The translations under genes were made by a program, and so were the position numbers. Below the pieces are notes generated by a model. The model had not been told where the DNA came from and did no database searches. It was given only the letters and a program-made list of their open reading frames with translations. Of a DNA stretch of 40,022 nucleotides, positions 15,834 to 22,987 are shown one piece after another. The first letter of the stretch is position 1. Each line of letters starts with the position of its first letter. Source of the stretch: Candidatus Brockarchaeota archaeon (lineage in GTDB: Archaea > Thermoproteota > EX4484-205 > JAAOZO01); NCBI GenBank assembly GCA_017601145.1, contig JAFNIV010000015.1:1-40022 (forward strand), in the 5' to 3' direction.

Positions 15834-17519
15834 TTAATCACCAAATCTAAACCTCTTTATTCTATTTAAAATTGGAACCCAAACAAGCCTATCAAAAGTT
15901 GCAACAAAAACAATAAAAACAAATAAACCTACAGTTAAAGCAACAACATTTCCAGCATTTGAATATTTATTTAGAAAAGATCCTATTCCTCTTACTGTAA
16001 GTACTTGAGATCCAAAAGTTATATATTCTGATACAACTAGAGCATTATAACCTCCCCCAAATGCTTGTATTGTGCCATAGAATATTCCTCCAGCTGCAGC
16101 TGGTAAGTATATTCTTAGTATTTTAGTGGATGTTTTTGCTTTGAAAGATTTCAGCATTTCTTCTATATCTTCAGGTATGTTACTAAGAGAAATTACTACG
16201 TTAAAGAGAAGATACCAAATCATACCAGTCATAGTTAAAACTAAGCTTATCAGATTAATAGAGAACTGATTTATGCCCATAATTGAAGAAATGAAAACTA
16301 TCAAAAATGGAAAGAATGCTATTGCAGGAGTTGACTGCATAATATCAAAAATTGGAAGAAGTAGTTTCCTCAATACTGTTCTTGCAGCTATTATTCCTAG
16401 AGGAATTACTAAGAAAAGAGTTACAATATAAGCTGTAAAAACTCTAAAAAATGAGTAGATCATGCATATTGATGCCTCAACTATTATTAGCAAAGATGCT
16501 TGTAACTGTGTAAAACTAAAATTGGTAGGTTGGATTGAGTAAAGAGAAAATGCAAGATAAATAACTATTAAAAAGATTAAGACAATTTTAGTAAATTTAA
16601 CAAAAGTATCAAATGTGTTTCTTACTCTTTGTCTAGAAGTTAAAACAGAATTAAAGAAAAAATAAACTTTTTCTAAAGTTCTAAGAATAACTTTTGTAAA
16701 ACTAAATATGAGCTTTATTGTTAGAGCTGGTTTATGAGTTACTTCGCCAGAAGTAAACTCGTACCTAAAATTTTTACTAAACTCACTCAAAGGTGACCAA
16801 AATATCTCATGTATAAATACAACAATCAATAAAAGAACTAACAAACCAAGAAGGTATTCTTTTAGGTTTCCAGTGTAAGCTGAATAAAACAAAAATGTAC
16901 CTAATCCAGGTAAGTTTACTTGTTCGTTACCTAAACTAAAACTTTCAGCTGCCATCAAAAAATACCATCCTCCTCCAAAGGCCAAAATGCTTCCGCTCAC
17001 TAAAAAAGGAAAGGTGTAAGGAAGCAATATCTTGATTATAAAGCTAGATTCCCTTTGGTTAAATGCTTTTTTAAGCTCTAGTAGATCTGAAGGAATTGTT
17101 GTAAATCCTTCGAGCGCAGAATACATTAAAGCCCATGCTTGGCTAGTAAATATCAGGAATATCGAAACTAACTCAGTCCCAAGCCTTCCAGGAGCAAGTT
17201 GCCTTATTACGAGCAAGCCTGCTGGTAAAAAACCAAGTATAGGAACAGATTGTAGAACATCTAACACAGGAAAAATATACTTCACTAAATGTTCTGATCT
17301 TGAGACCCAAATTTCAAGAAGTATCGCAGAAATTAGTCCAAGAAGATAAGCAGTAGTCATTCTTCCAAGTGAAAAAAGAGAAAGAATAGCTAAGTTTCCC
17401 AGAGAAGCTTCAAGTAAATTAGCTCTAATAGTAACTAGTCTTGCTGGTACCCAAGTTAGCAAAATGGTAGCAAGCAAAGTAAAAAAATAAAGCTTTTTTC
17501 TTGTAAGTACTATTAGCAT
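15834..17519 (-). CDS. Duplicated (two-domain) NitT/TauT-type ABC permease
   Basis: Integral membrane protein of about 561 residues formed by two tandem binding-protein-dependent permease domains. Each half carries an EAA-like loop: LDVLQSVPILGFLP with LLPYTFPFLVSG in the first, FDIMQSTPAIAFFPF with YLPAAAGGIFYG in the second. A single polypeptide therefore supplies the usual permease dimer. The frame also allows a TTG at 17537; I chose the ATG at 17519, without strong Shine-Dalgarno support. No periplasmic or lipoprotein substrate-binding gene is nearby. It lies between an S-component-like gene and the ATPase on the same strand. Confidence 0.87.
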   Translation of the reverse strand: MLIVLTRKKLYFFTLLATILLTWVPARLVTIRANLLEASLGNLAILSLFSLGRMTTAYLLGLISAILLEIWVSRSEHLVKYIFPVLDVLQSVPILGFLPAGLLVIRQLAPGRLGTELVSIFLIFTSQAWALMYSALEGFTTIPSDLLELKKAFNQRESSFIIKILLPYTFPFLVSGSILAFGGGWYFLMAAESFSLGNEQVNLPGLGTFLFYSAYTGNLKEYLLGLLVLLLIVVFIHEIFWSPLSEFSKNFRYEFTSGEVTHKPALTIKLIFSFTKVILRTLEKVYFFFNSVLTSRQRVRNTFDTFVKFTKIVLIFLIVIYLAFSLYSIQPTNFSFTQLQASLLIIVEASICMIYSFFRVFTAYIVTLFLVIPLGIIAARTVLRKLLLPIFDIMQSTPAIAFFPFLIVFISSIMGINQFSINLISLVLTMTGMIWYLLFNVVISLSNIPEDIEEMLKSFKAKTSTKILRIYLPAAAGGIFYGTIQAFGGGYNALVVSEYITFGSQVLTVRGIGSFLNKYSNAGNVVALTVGLFVFIVFVATFDRLVWVPILNRIKRFRFGD

Positions 17520-17577
17520 AATACATCGCCGCTTCAAGTGCTTTATTGAAATTAGTAATTGATAAACTTTTCTTTTT

Positions 17578-18123
17578 CTAATGAATTATTTTTAATTCTT
17601 CTTTTATATTTCCTAAGAACTTCTCAAAATATGGAAGCATTATTTCTAATAGCGCAGCATCTATAGCAATTTCAAGAAACGCTTTAATGTTAATAAGTAC
17701 GATTATAGGAACTAGGATATTAATTTGAATCCCAAGTACTAGGCCTGACCATATAATTACCGTTAACCAAATAAAGGGAGTTTCAACAATTTCCCCAAGT
17801 ATACAAGAAGGAATCACTGAAATCTTTTTTCTCACAAAAGTATGTCTATAAAAGTAACCTGTTGCGAAAGCTAATATAAAGTTTCCAAAAGGAACAAATG
17901 GGTTTTTGATGAAAAGTACGGTCGAAGCTATAGTACTCAAAAATCCAACTATGCCTCCTTCTAGAGAGCCAACGTAGATTGCAGTAAACAGCGCTGGTAA
18001 TTGAGACAACGTAAAGGCTACGTTTACTAATGGTATTGGTAGGGGTATCGAATAAAATCCAAGTATATTGCCAGCAACTCCCATTAGAACAATAAAAACT
18101 AGGGGCTTTGCTTTTATTTTCAT
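17578..18123 (-). CDS. Membrane protein resembling an ECF-transporter S component
   Basis: A 181-residue hydrophobic protein with about five or six membrane segments. Segments such as LSQLPALFTAIYVGSLEGG, GFLSTIAST and NPFVPFGNFILAFATGYFYR match the pattern of ECF S components (substrate-capturing membrane subunits for vitamins and similar compounds). The ligand is not identifiable. It is the first gene of an operon with a NitT-type permease and ATPase; no EcfT or EcfA-type genes are present. I infer it replaces the missing substrate-binding protein. Assignment by pattern only. Confidence 0.6.
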   Translation of the reverse strand: MKIKAKPLVFIVLMGVAGNILGFYSIPLPIPLVNVAFTLSQLPALFTAIYVGSLEGGIVGFLSTIASTVLFIKNPFVPFGNFILAFATGYFYRHTFVRKKISVIPSCILGEIVETPFIWLTVIIWSGLVLGIQINILVPIIVLINIKAFLEIAIDAALLEIMLPYFEKFLGNIKEELKIIH

Positions 18124-18141
18124 GGGCTATGTTTCTTCTTA

Positions 18142-18151
18142 CTTATATAAA
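18142..18151 (-). promoter_or_regulatory. TATA box for the importer operon
   Basis: Minus-strand TTTATATAAG predicts a transcript start within a few bases of the ATG at 18123, so the operon's first gene appears leaderless, while the ATPase inside the operon uses a GGTGA site. Confidence 0.65.
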
Positions 18152-18259
18152 TGTTTTTCTCAAAAATAAGTAAGCTAGTCCTTAGTGGCTTATGCTTGAC
18201 GCTTATGCATTATGTTGTACCTATTAGATAAATTTTCTAAGATTAAAAAGTTTATGATC

Positions 18260-19198
18260 TTAGCTCAAAAAAGTGTTCACTATGAACTTAGCTAGATTAA
18301 CGCTATCTGATTTTCTTTGAATCATTATGTTGCGAGTAAAAACTTTAATTCCTTTTTCTTCAATTTCTCCTTTTAGTCTTGCATCAACTTTATCTATTAT
18401 AATTGCATCTATTAATCCTGAATAAATCTTTGAAATAGTTACTGGAGAAATTTCTAGTTTTAAGTCTTTCAACATCTTTGCTAACGGCCCCTTAACAACT
18501 TTACCGCCAATTATTGGAGAAACTGCAACAGAATAAGACGCTCTCCTTTCTATAGCTTCTCTTACCTTTTTTATATGAAGTATCGGTCCAATACTAACTA
18601 ACGGATTACTTGGTGGAATGATTATAATATCTGATTTTTCTATGGCCTCAACAACTCCTTCAGATGGAGTTAATTTCCTATGTATAAACTTTATCTTGTT
18701 TACTTTTGGTTTCATCTTAAGTTTTACTAGATACTCCTGAAAATGCATCTCTCCAAGGTTAGTTACGATATGAGTTTCAAATGGTTCATCTGTCATTGGT
18801 ATGACCTTTACTTTTACTTTAAGTTTTTCACATATCAGTGAAGTAACTTCAGACAAGCTTTTACCTTGGTTCATTAAACTAGTTCTAAAGATATGGGTTG
18901 CAAGGTCTTTATCTCCTAAGTTAAACCAAGTAAGCTTTTTATCGTACTTAGCTAGTTGTGATATCATATTAAATGTATCTTTAGCTATTCCCCAACCTCT
19001 TGATTTTTCAACTAATCCTGCTAATGAATAAGTTATTATATCCAAATCTGGAGATATATGAAAGCCTAATAAATTTATGTCATCACCAGTATTAACTATA
19101 GCGTAGATATTCTCAGGCTTTATAACTTCAGCTAAACCAACTAATAGTCTTGAAGCTCCAACTCCACCGCATAAAACAGTTGCTTTAACGTTCCTCAT
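18260..19198 (-). CDS. cofD: 2-phospho-L-lactate (or PEP) transferase, F420 biosynthesis
   Basis: A 312-residue CofD family enzyme that joins the activated phospho-three-carbon unit to Fo to make F420-0 or dehydro-F420-0. Diagnostic segments are LCGGVGASRLLVGL at the N-terminus, VNTGDD near 36, SPDLDIITYSLAG near 49, WFNLGDKDLATHIFRT near 91 and PPSNPLVSIGPIL near 195. Length is normal. Its start lies 14 bases inside the end of the upstream nitroreductase gene, so the two are translationally coupled. Presence implies the organism makes coenzyme F420. Confidence 0.95.
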   Translation of the reverse strand: MRNVKATVLCGGVGASRLLVGLAEVIKPENIYAIVNTGDDINLLGFHISPDLDIITYSLAGLVEKSRGWGIAKDTFNMISQLAKYDKKLTWFNLGDKDLATHIFRTSLMNQGKSLSEVTSLICEKLKVKVKVIPMTDEPFETHIVTNLGEMHFQEYLVKLKMKPKVNKIKFIHRKLTPSEGVVEAIEKSDIIIIPPSNPLVSIGPILHIKKVREAIERRASYSVAVSPIIGGKVVKGPLAKMLKDLKLEISPVTISKIYSGLIDAIIIDKVDARLKGEIEEKGIKVFTRNIMIQRKSDSVNLAKFIVNTFLS

Positions 19199-19808
19199 CC
19201 CAAATTACGACCTCGTCAATATTCTTTCTTTTTGGTGCTTGAGGCACTTCTTCAGGATATCCTATCGAAATAGCCGCTATTGGCTCCCAGTTTAAGTTTA
19301 CTTTAAGAACTTTCTTTACTTCTTCCTGAGCGAATAAAGGAGCACATCTCCAATTTGAACCAAGACCAAAAGCATGAGCCATTAGAATAAGATTTTGAAT
19401 TGCTGCAGACACACTTTGTATTGCCATTACTTTTTCATAGTTGTTTCTTTTTTCATCATGGTATCTTTGCATCTCGCTCATATCTACAAAAACAACTATA
19501 ATAACTGGAGAGAAAATAAATCTTTCATGTGAATCTTCTGTAAGTTCTCTTATGGTTTTTTCATCGACCTTATCTTGCCTTAGATCCTTTTCCCATTTTC
19601 TTGCCATTGACAACGAGAAGGCTTCTTTTGTTTTTTTACTAGTTATTACAAAAAATCTCCAGGGTTGGCTGTTATGCGCAGAAGGTGCCCACATTGCAGC
19701 TTTTATTAGGTCTTTTATTTTTTCTCTTTCTACTTCTTTCTGTAAAAATTTTCTAACAGTTCTCCTTGTCTTAATTAGTTCCTTAACTTGAAGTGGATCT
19801 ATCTTCAT
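19185..19808 (-). CDS. Nitroreductase-family FMN protein, FbiB C-domain-like; candidate dehydro-F420 reductase
   Basis: A 207-residue nitroreductase-fold protein: RRTVRKF near the N-terminus, WAPSAHNSQPWRF near 40 and GLGSNWRCAPLF near 160. The APSAHNSQPWRF segment resembles the C-terminal FMN domain of mycobacterial FbiB, which reduces dehydro-F420-0. Its 14-base overlap with cofD supports a role in F420 maturation, but a general NAD(P)H oxidoreductase cannot be excluded. No separate CofE/gamma-glutamyl ligase is in the window. First gene of the pair. Confidence 0.8.
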   Translation of the reverse strand: MKIDPLQVKELIKTRRTVRKFLQKEVEREKIKDLIKAAMWAPSAHNSQPWRFFVITSKKTKEAFSLSMARKWEKDLRQDKVDEKTIRELTEDSHERFIFSPVIIVVFVDMSEMQRYHDEKRNNYEKVMAIQSVSAAIQNLILMAHAFGLGSNWRCAPLFAQEEVKKVLKVNLNWEPIAAISIGYPEEVPQAPKRKNIDEVVIWDEER

Positions 19809-19858
19809 TTCAAGGAATATTAAAAGAGTTAAGCTTAAATTGTTTATGTTGCTAAAAA

Positions 19859-19868
19859 CTTATAAAAG
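19859..19868 (+). promoter_or_regulatory. TATA box for the Gfo/Idh oxidoreductase
   Basis: CTTATAAAAG lies about 27 bases before the ATG at 19890, predicting a leaderless transcript. Confidence 0.65.
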
Positions 19869-19889
19869 CTTTCTTAACAATTAAAAACT

Positions 19890-20906
19890 ATGAATAAACT
19901 TGGAGTTGCACTTGTAGGGTGTGGATTCATAGGAAACGTACACCTTCAACAATGGAAATCTATGGAAGACGTAGATTTAAAGGTGTGTGTTGATATAGAA
20001 GAAGAAAGAGCAAAAGAGCTAAGTCAAAAATATAAAGTTCAAAAGTATTATACTGACATTGAAGGAATTTTAAAAGACAACTCAATAGATTTAGTTGATG
20101 TTTGCACTCCAACGTATACACATAGAGAAATAGTTGAAAGATTACTTGAAAGTGGAAAGAATGTAATAGTAGAAAAACCGATTTCTCTTAAATTGAGAGA
20201 TGCTAAAGCTATGGTAGAAAAAGCAAAGAAAAGTGGGAGAAAGCTTATGGTTGCTCATGTTCTTCGATTTTGGAATGAATATACAATAGCGCATGAATTA
20301 ATAAAAGAAGGAAAAATTGGAACTCCGATATTTACGAGAGCACATAGACTCTCTACGTTTCCTTCTTGGGTTTGGAGAAACTGGCATGACTTCATAGATA
20401 AAGGGGGAGGTGTTTTAATAGACATGAGCATACATGATCTTGACTTCTTGCGCTGGACCTTTGGAGAAGTTCAAGAAGTTTTTGCAAGAGGCGGTACATT
20501 TCTAAGAGAAGGTGCTACTTCGCATGACTTTACTGATGTTTTCATTAAGTTTAAGAGTGGTACATTTGCATACGTAGAAGGAAGCTGGATAATGCCAAAT
20601 AGTTTTCCCTTTTCTACGGAATTAGAAGTAATTGGTAGTGGCGGTTCAATAAGCTTCACTAGTAATATGCCAAATGAAGTAGTGCTTTATCTGAAAGATA
20701 AATCAGCTCAAAAAATTTCAAGAAAAACAGAAGATCCTTACTTGCTAGAACTTAAAGCTTTTAAAGACGCAGTAAAAAATGATAAAGAAGTTCCAGTTCC
20801 TGGAGAAGAAGGACTAAAAACGCTTGAAGTTGCAATTGCAGGCTTGCTTTCGGTGATAAAAGGAAAGTTGATTAGGTTACCTCTAGAAGATGATTTTCCT
20901 TTCTAA
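19890..20906 (+). CDS. Gfo/Idh/MocA-family NAD(P)-dependent oxidoreductase
   Basis: A 338-residue two-domain dehydrogenase: Rossmann motif VGCGFIG (about residues 9-15), the family EKPIS motif with its conserved lysine near residue 95, and the C-terminal GGGVLIDMSIHDLDFLRW with the metal/substrate histidine. Family members oxidise or reduce sugars, inositols or related polyols; the substrate cannot be assigned. Single gene, divergent from the nitroreductase/cofD pair. Confidence 0.92.
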   Translation: MNKLGVALVGCGFIGNVHLQQWKSMEDVDLKVCVDIEEERAKELSQKYKVQKYYTDIEGILKDNSIDLVDVCTPTYTHREIVERLLESGKNVIVEKPISLKLRDAKAMVEKAKKSGRKLMVAHVLRFWNEYTIAHELIKEGKIGTPIFTRAHRLSTFPSWVWRNWHDFIDKGGGVLIDMSIHDLDFLRWTFGEVQEVFARGGTFLREGATSHDFTDVFIKFKSGTFAYVEGSWIMPNSFPFSTELEVIGSGGSISFTSNMPNEVVLYLKDKSAQKISRKTEDPYLLELKAFKDAVKNDKEVPVPGEEGLKTLEVAIAGLLSVIKGKLIRLPLEDDFPF

Positions 20907-21178
20907 AACTATTCTGTAGAATATTTGTCATATTAAACTTAGGTTTTTAATCTTTATATTTTTGTTCTGGGCTAGCCTTTAAGTTTAACTTTATCGGCAG
21001 AAAGTCTTGTGAGCGTGAAGATGGAAGCAGGGAAATACTCATAAAGTTGCAATCTACTTCTAAAATAAAGTAAGAAAAATGGGATACATTAACTCTCTAC
21101 TAAGATAAACTCATTATAGAAATACCGCAACACCACTTTTTAATGTTTATATTTGCCACTTTGTTAAAGTAATTAAAA

Positions 21179-21754
21179 ATGGTCTCTCTTTCAAAGAAAG
21201 CTATTAGAGTCCTTGGAATCGCAGAAAGCTTTCGTGAAACTTCAAAGAAATCAATCCTTGCTGGAGTTGTTATGCGAGGGGATTTTTTAATAGATGGTTT
21301 TTCTTTTTCGTTTGTAACTTTACGTGGGAATGATGCTACTGATTCTTTAATCAAACTTTACACCAAGCTTAACAGAAAAGATATAAATGTTCTTATGATT
21401 GGTGGCATTGTGATAAGTTTGTATAACATCATAGACATAGACGAGGTTTACAAAAGTTTGAAAATTCCAATAATTACTGTAACTTACAATGAGTCTGAAG
21501 GCTTAGAAGAGCACATAATTAGAAACTTTCCAAACGATTATCAAGAAAGGCTAGAAGTTTATAGAAGGCTTGGAAAAAGAGAAAAACTAATGCTTAAAAC
21601 AAACAAGGAAGTTTTTGTTAGAGCGGAAGGAATCAGCATAGAAAGTTGTAAAGCTTTACTTAATAGGTTTACCTTAAATGGAAAGATACCTGAACCTATT
21701 AGAGTAGCAAGACTCCTTGCAAGGTCTCTGTTAAAGACATTTATTGAGTTTTAA
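21179..21754 (+). CDS. DUF99 (UPF0215) family protein, endonuclease V-related fold
   Basis: A 191-residue protein of the archaeal DUF99 family, a relative of endonuclease V with unknown function. Recognised by the opening KKAIRVLGI, LRGNDATDSLI near 55, VLMIGGI near 76 and the C-terminal PEPIRVARLLA. The position where many relatives have GxDDG reads GIAES, so the acidic pair corresponding to the nuclease site is not conserved. A TATA-like GTTTATATTT at 21145-21154 precedes the ATG by about 30 bases. It lies upstream of tRNA-Pro on the same strand. Confidence 0.85.
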   Translation: MVSLSKKAIRVLGIAESFRETSKKSILAGVVMRGDFLIDGFSFSFVTLRGNDATDSLIKLYTKLNRKDINVLMIGGIVISLYNIIDIDEVYKSLKIPIITVTYNESEGLEEHIIRNFPNDYQERLEVYRRLGKREKLMLKTNKEVFVRAEGISIESCKALLNRFTLNGKIPEPIRVARLLARSLLKTFIEF

Positions 21755-21902
21755 TCTAAAGTGTTCAAAAATTCATGTTAACTTTGAAATGGAGTGGATA
21801 TCAGATAAAAAAGATAACGAATACCTGAAGACAGAGGCATACATTACTTAGGTAGAGGTATAAGAAAAGCTAAAATACTTGAAAGATGTAACCTATGAGA
21901 AA

Positions 21903-21978
21903 GGGGTCGTCGTCTAGCTTGGTCTAGGACACCAGCCTGGGGCGCTGGAAATCTCGGGTTCAAATCCCGACGACCCCA
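21903..21978 (+). tRNA. tRNA-Pro (anticodon GGG)
   Basis: Full cloverleaf: acceptor GGGGTCG (21903-21909) pairs with CGACCCC (21971-21977), discriminator A at 21978; the anticodon stem CCAGC/GCTGG encloses the loop CTGGGGC with anticodon GGG (21939-21941). The T-arm contains GGTTCAAAT. No intron. The 3' CCA is not encoded (ACC then T follows). A TATA-like AGCTAAAATA lies about 30 bases upstream. Confidence 0.96.
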
Positions 21979-22176
21979 CCTTCCTCTAAATTACAAATTA
22001 GTTAAAGTCCTAAATTCGCGGTCTTACTTTTGCGTAATAGTTGTGCAAACTTATCTTTGCCACATAAAGAGGTTTGTTCAAAGTACTTCCTGTATCGTCT
22101 TGTTTTGTAGAGTTGGCTGCAAAGAGGCTTTTGTTTTAACTAAACGCGAAACTAAATAAATTGCTATGTTTAACAT

Positions 22177-22330
22177 GTGAACTACCCCTCGCTATTGCAA
22201 GGAGCTTCCTGCTTCCACGGACAGACTCGCTCTCCACTCACCCACAGCGGAGGCCTCGGCAAGTGAGGCCGTTTCGAGGAACCCGTGTGGAAGGTGGGTT
22301 ACGGAGGTCTTGCCCTCAGCAGGCGTCTCT
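22177..22330 (-). ncRNA. Candidate omega/reRNA-like structured RNA
   Basis: This 154-base segment differs from the inverted copy at 1-154 at only six positions, five of them in the terminal hairpin. Counted from its 5' end on the minus strand, 32-37 pairs with 86-91, 38-44 with 113-119 and 61-66 with 74-79, an interlocked arrangement like the scaffold of tnpB-associated guide RNAs. In this copy the terminal stem pairs fully when G-U pairs are allowed. Expression is inferred, not shown. Confidence 0.45.
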
Positions 22331-22455
22331 TTCGGCCTGTCCCATGCCTACTAGGTCTGCCAGCCCTTCCAGCCAAGCAGACAATGATAGATATAATGAG
22401 AAAAATATAAGCTTTTCGGCTTTCATCCCCCTGCGAAAGCTGGGGGACTTCCCGC
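22177..22455 (-). mobile_element. Miniature IS605-type element (both ends, no transposase gene)
   Basis: Read on the minus strand, this starts with a left-end hairpin (five C/G pairs 22427-22431 with 22442-22446, GAAA loop), continues through a short AT-rich segment with a TATA-like GCTTATAT and joins the 154-base GC-rich right end shared with 1-154. The right end closes with GTAGTTCAC at 22177. The tnpB reading frame is missing, so this is an internally deleted, non-autonomous derivative. The outer left limit (22455-22460) is approximate. It lies about 200 bases after tRNA-Pro. Confidence 0.75.
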
Positions 22456-22987
22456 CATCAAAGTTAAAAACAAGAAACTCAAGAAATTTACAAGAAAACC
22501 TAGAGTAACTCTGAGATGAATTTGAAGAATTCGAAATCTAAGGGTAACGTAATTTAAGGCTCTTCATACCGTATTATTGAATGAAATAAATGGCAGAAGT
22601 ATAATTCAGTATAGCTTGTACGTTATCCAAGGTTTTAATAAGCCTAAGGCAAACAATAGCAACTCTTCAGAAGTAGCGTTTGAAGAATTACCCAGAAAAA
22701 TTGTGCTTTCCGGTTATGTTAAAGGAAGACGATCTTAAAAATTTTTTGTTTAAAGTTACAGCTGAACTAAAGTTAAACAATCTTAGAATAAGAACTAACT
22801 CTTAACTTTGGCGGTGATAAACTTTTGCCAATGAACACCTTAGAAATGAGAATCTTTTAGCTTTAACTTGAATAGTGTCAACTAGCGCCAGTAATGGAAA
22901 GCAACGAAAGTACTCATAGTGTTAAAAATTTCATAGCTTTGGTTATAGGAAAACTTTTAAAGTAATACTTTCTAACTCATATCTAGT
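22456..22987. other. Intergenic stretch, nothing recognised apart from a promoter
   Basis: About 530 AT-rich bases between the miniature element and cysS. No supported reading frame or RNA gene is seen; only the cysS TATA box near the end stands out. Confidence 0.5.
22954..22964 (+). promoter_or_regulatory. TATA box for cysS
   Basis: CTTTTAAAGTA lies about 29 bases before the ATG at 22988, predicting a leaderless messenger. Confidence 0.55.

Noticed and set aside
20985-21035. Resemblance to the leader of the aldolase gene (4205-4250), as if a duplicated leader
   Set aside because: The match is short, gapped and limited to common GTGAG/ATGGAAGC words.
22161-22508. 115-codon plus-strand frame with Arg/Pro/Ser-rich product
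   Set aside because: It reads through the GC-rich miniature IS605-type element on its antisense strand; its composition comes from the structured RNA-like block.
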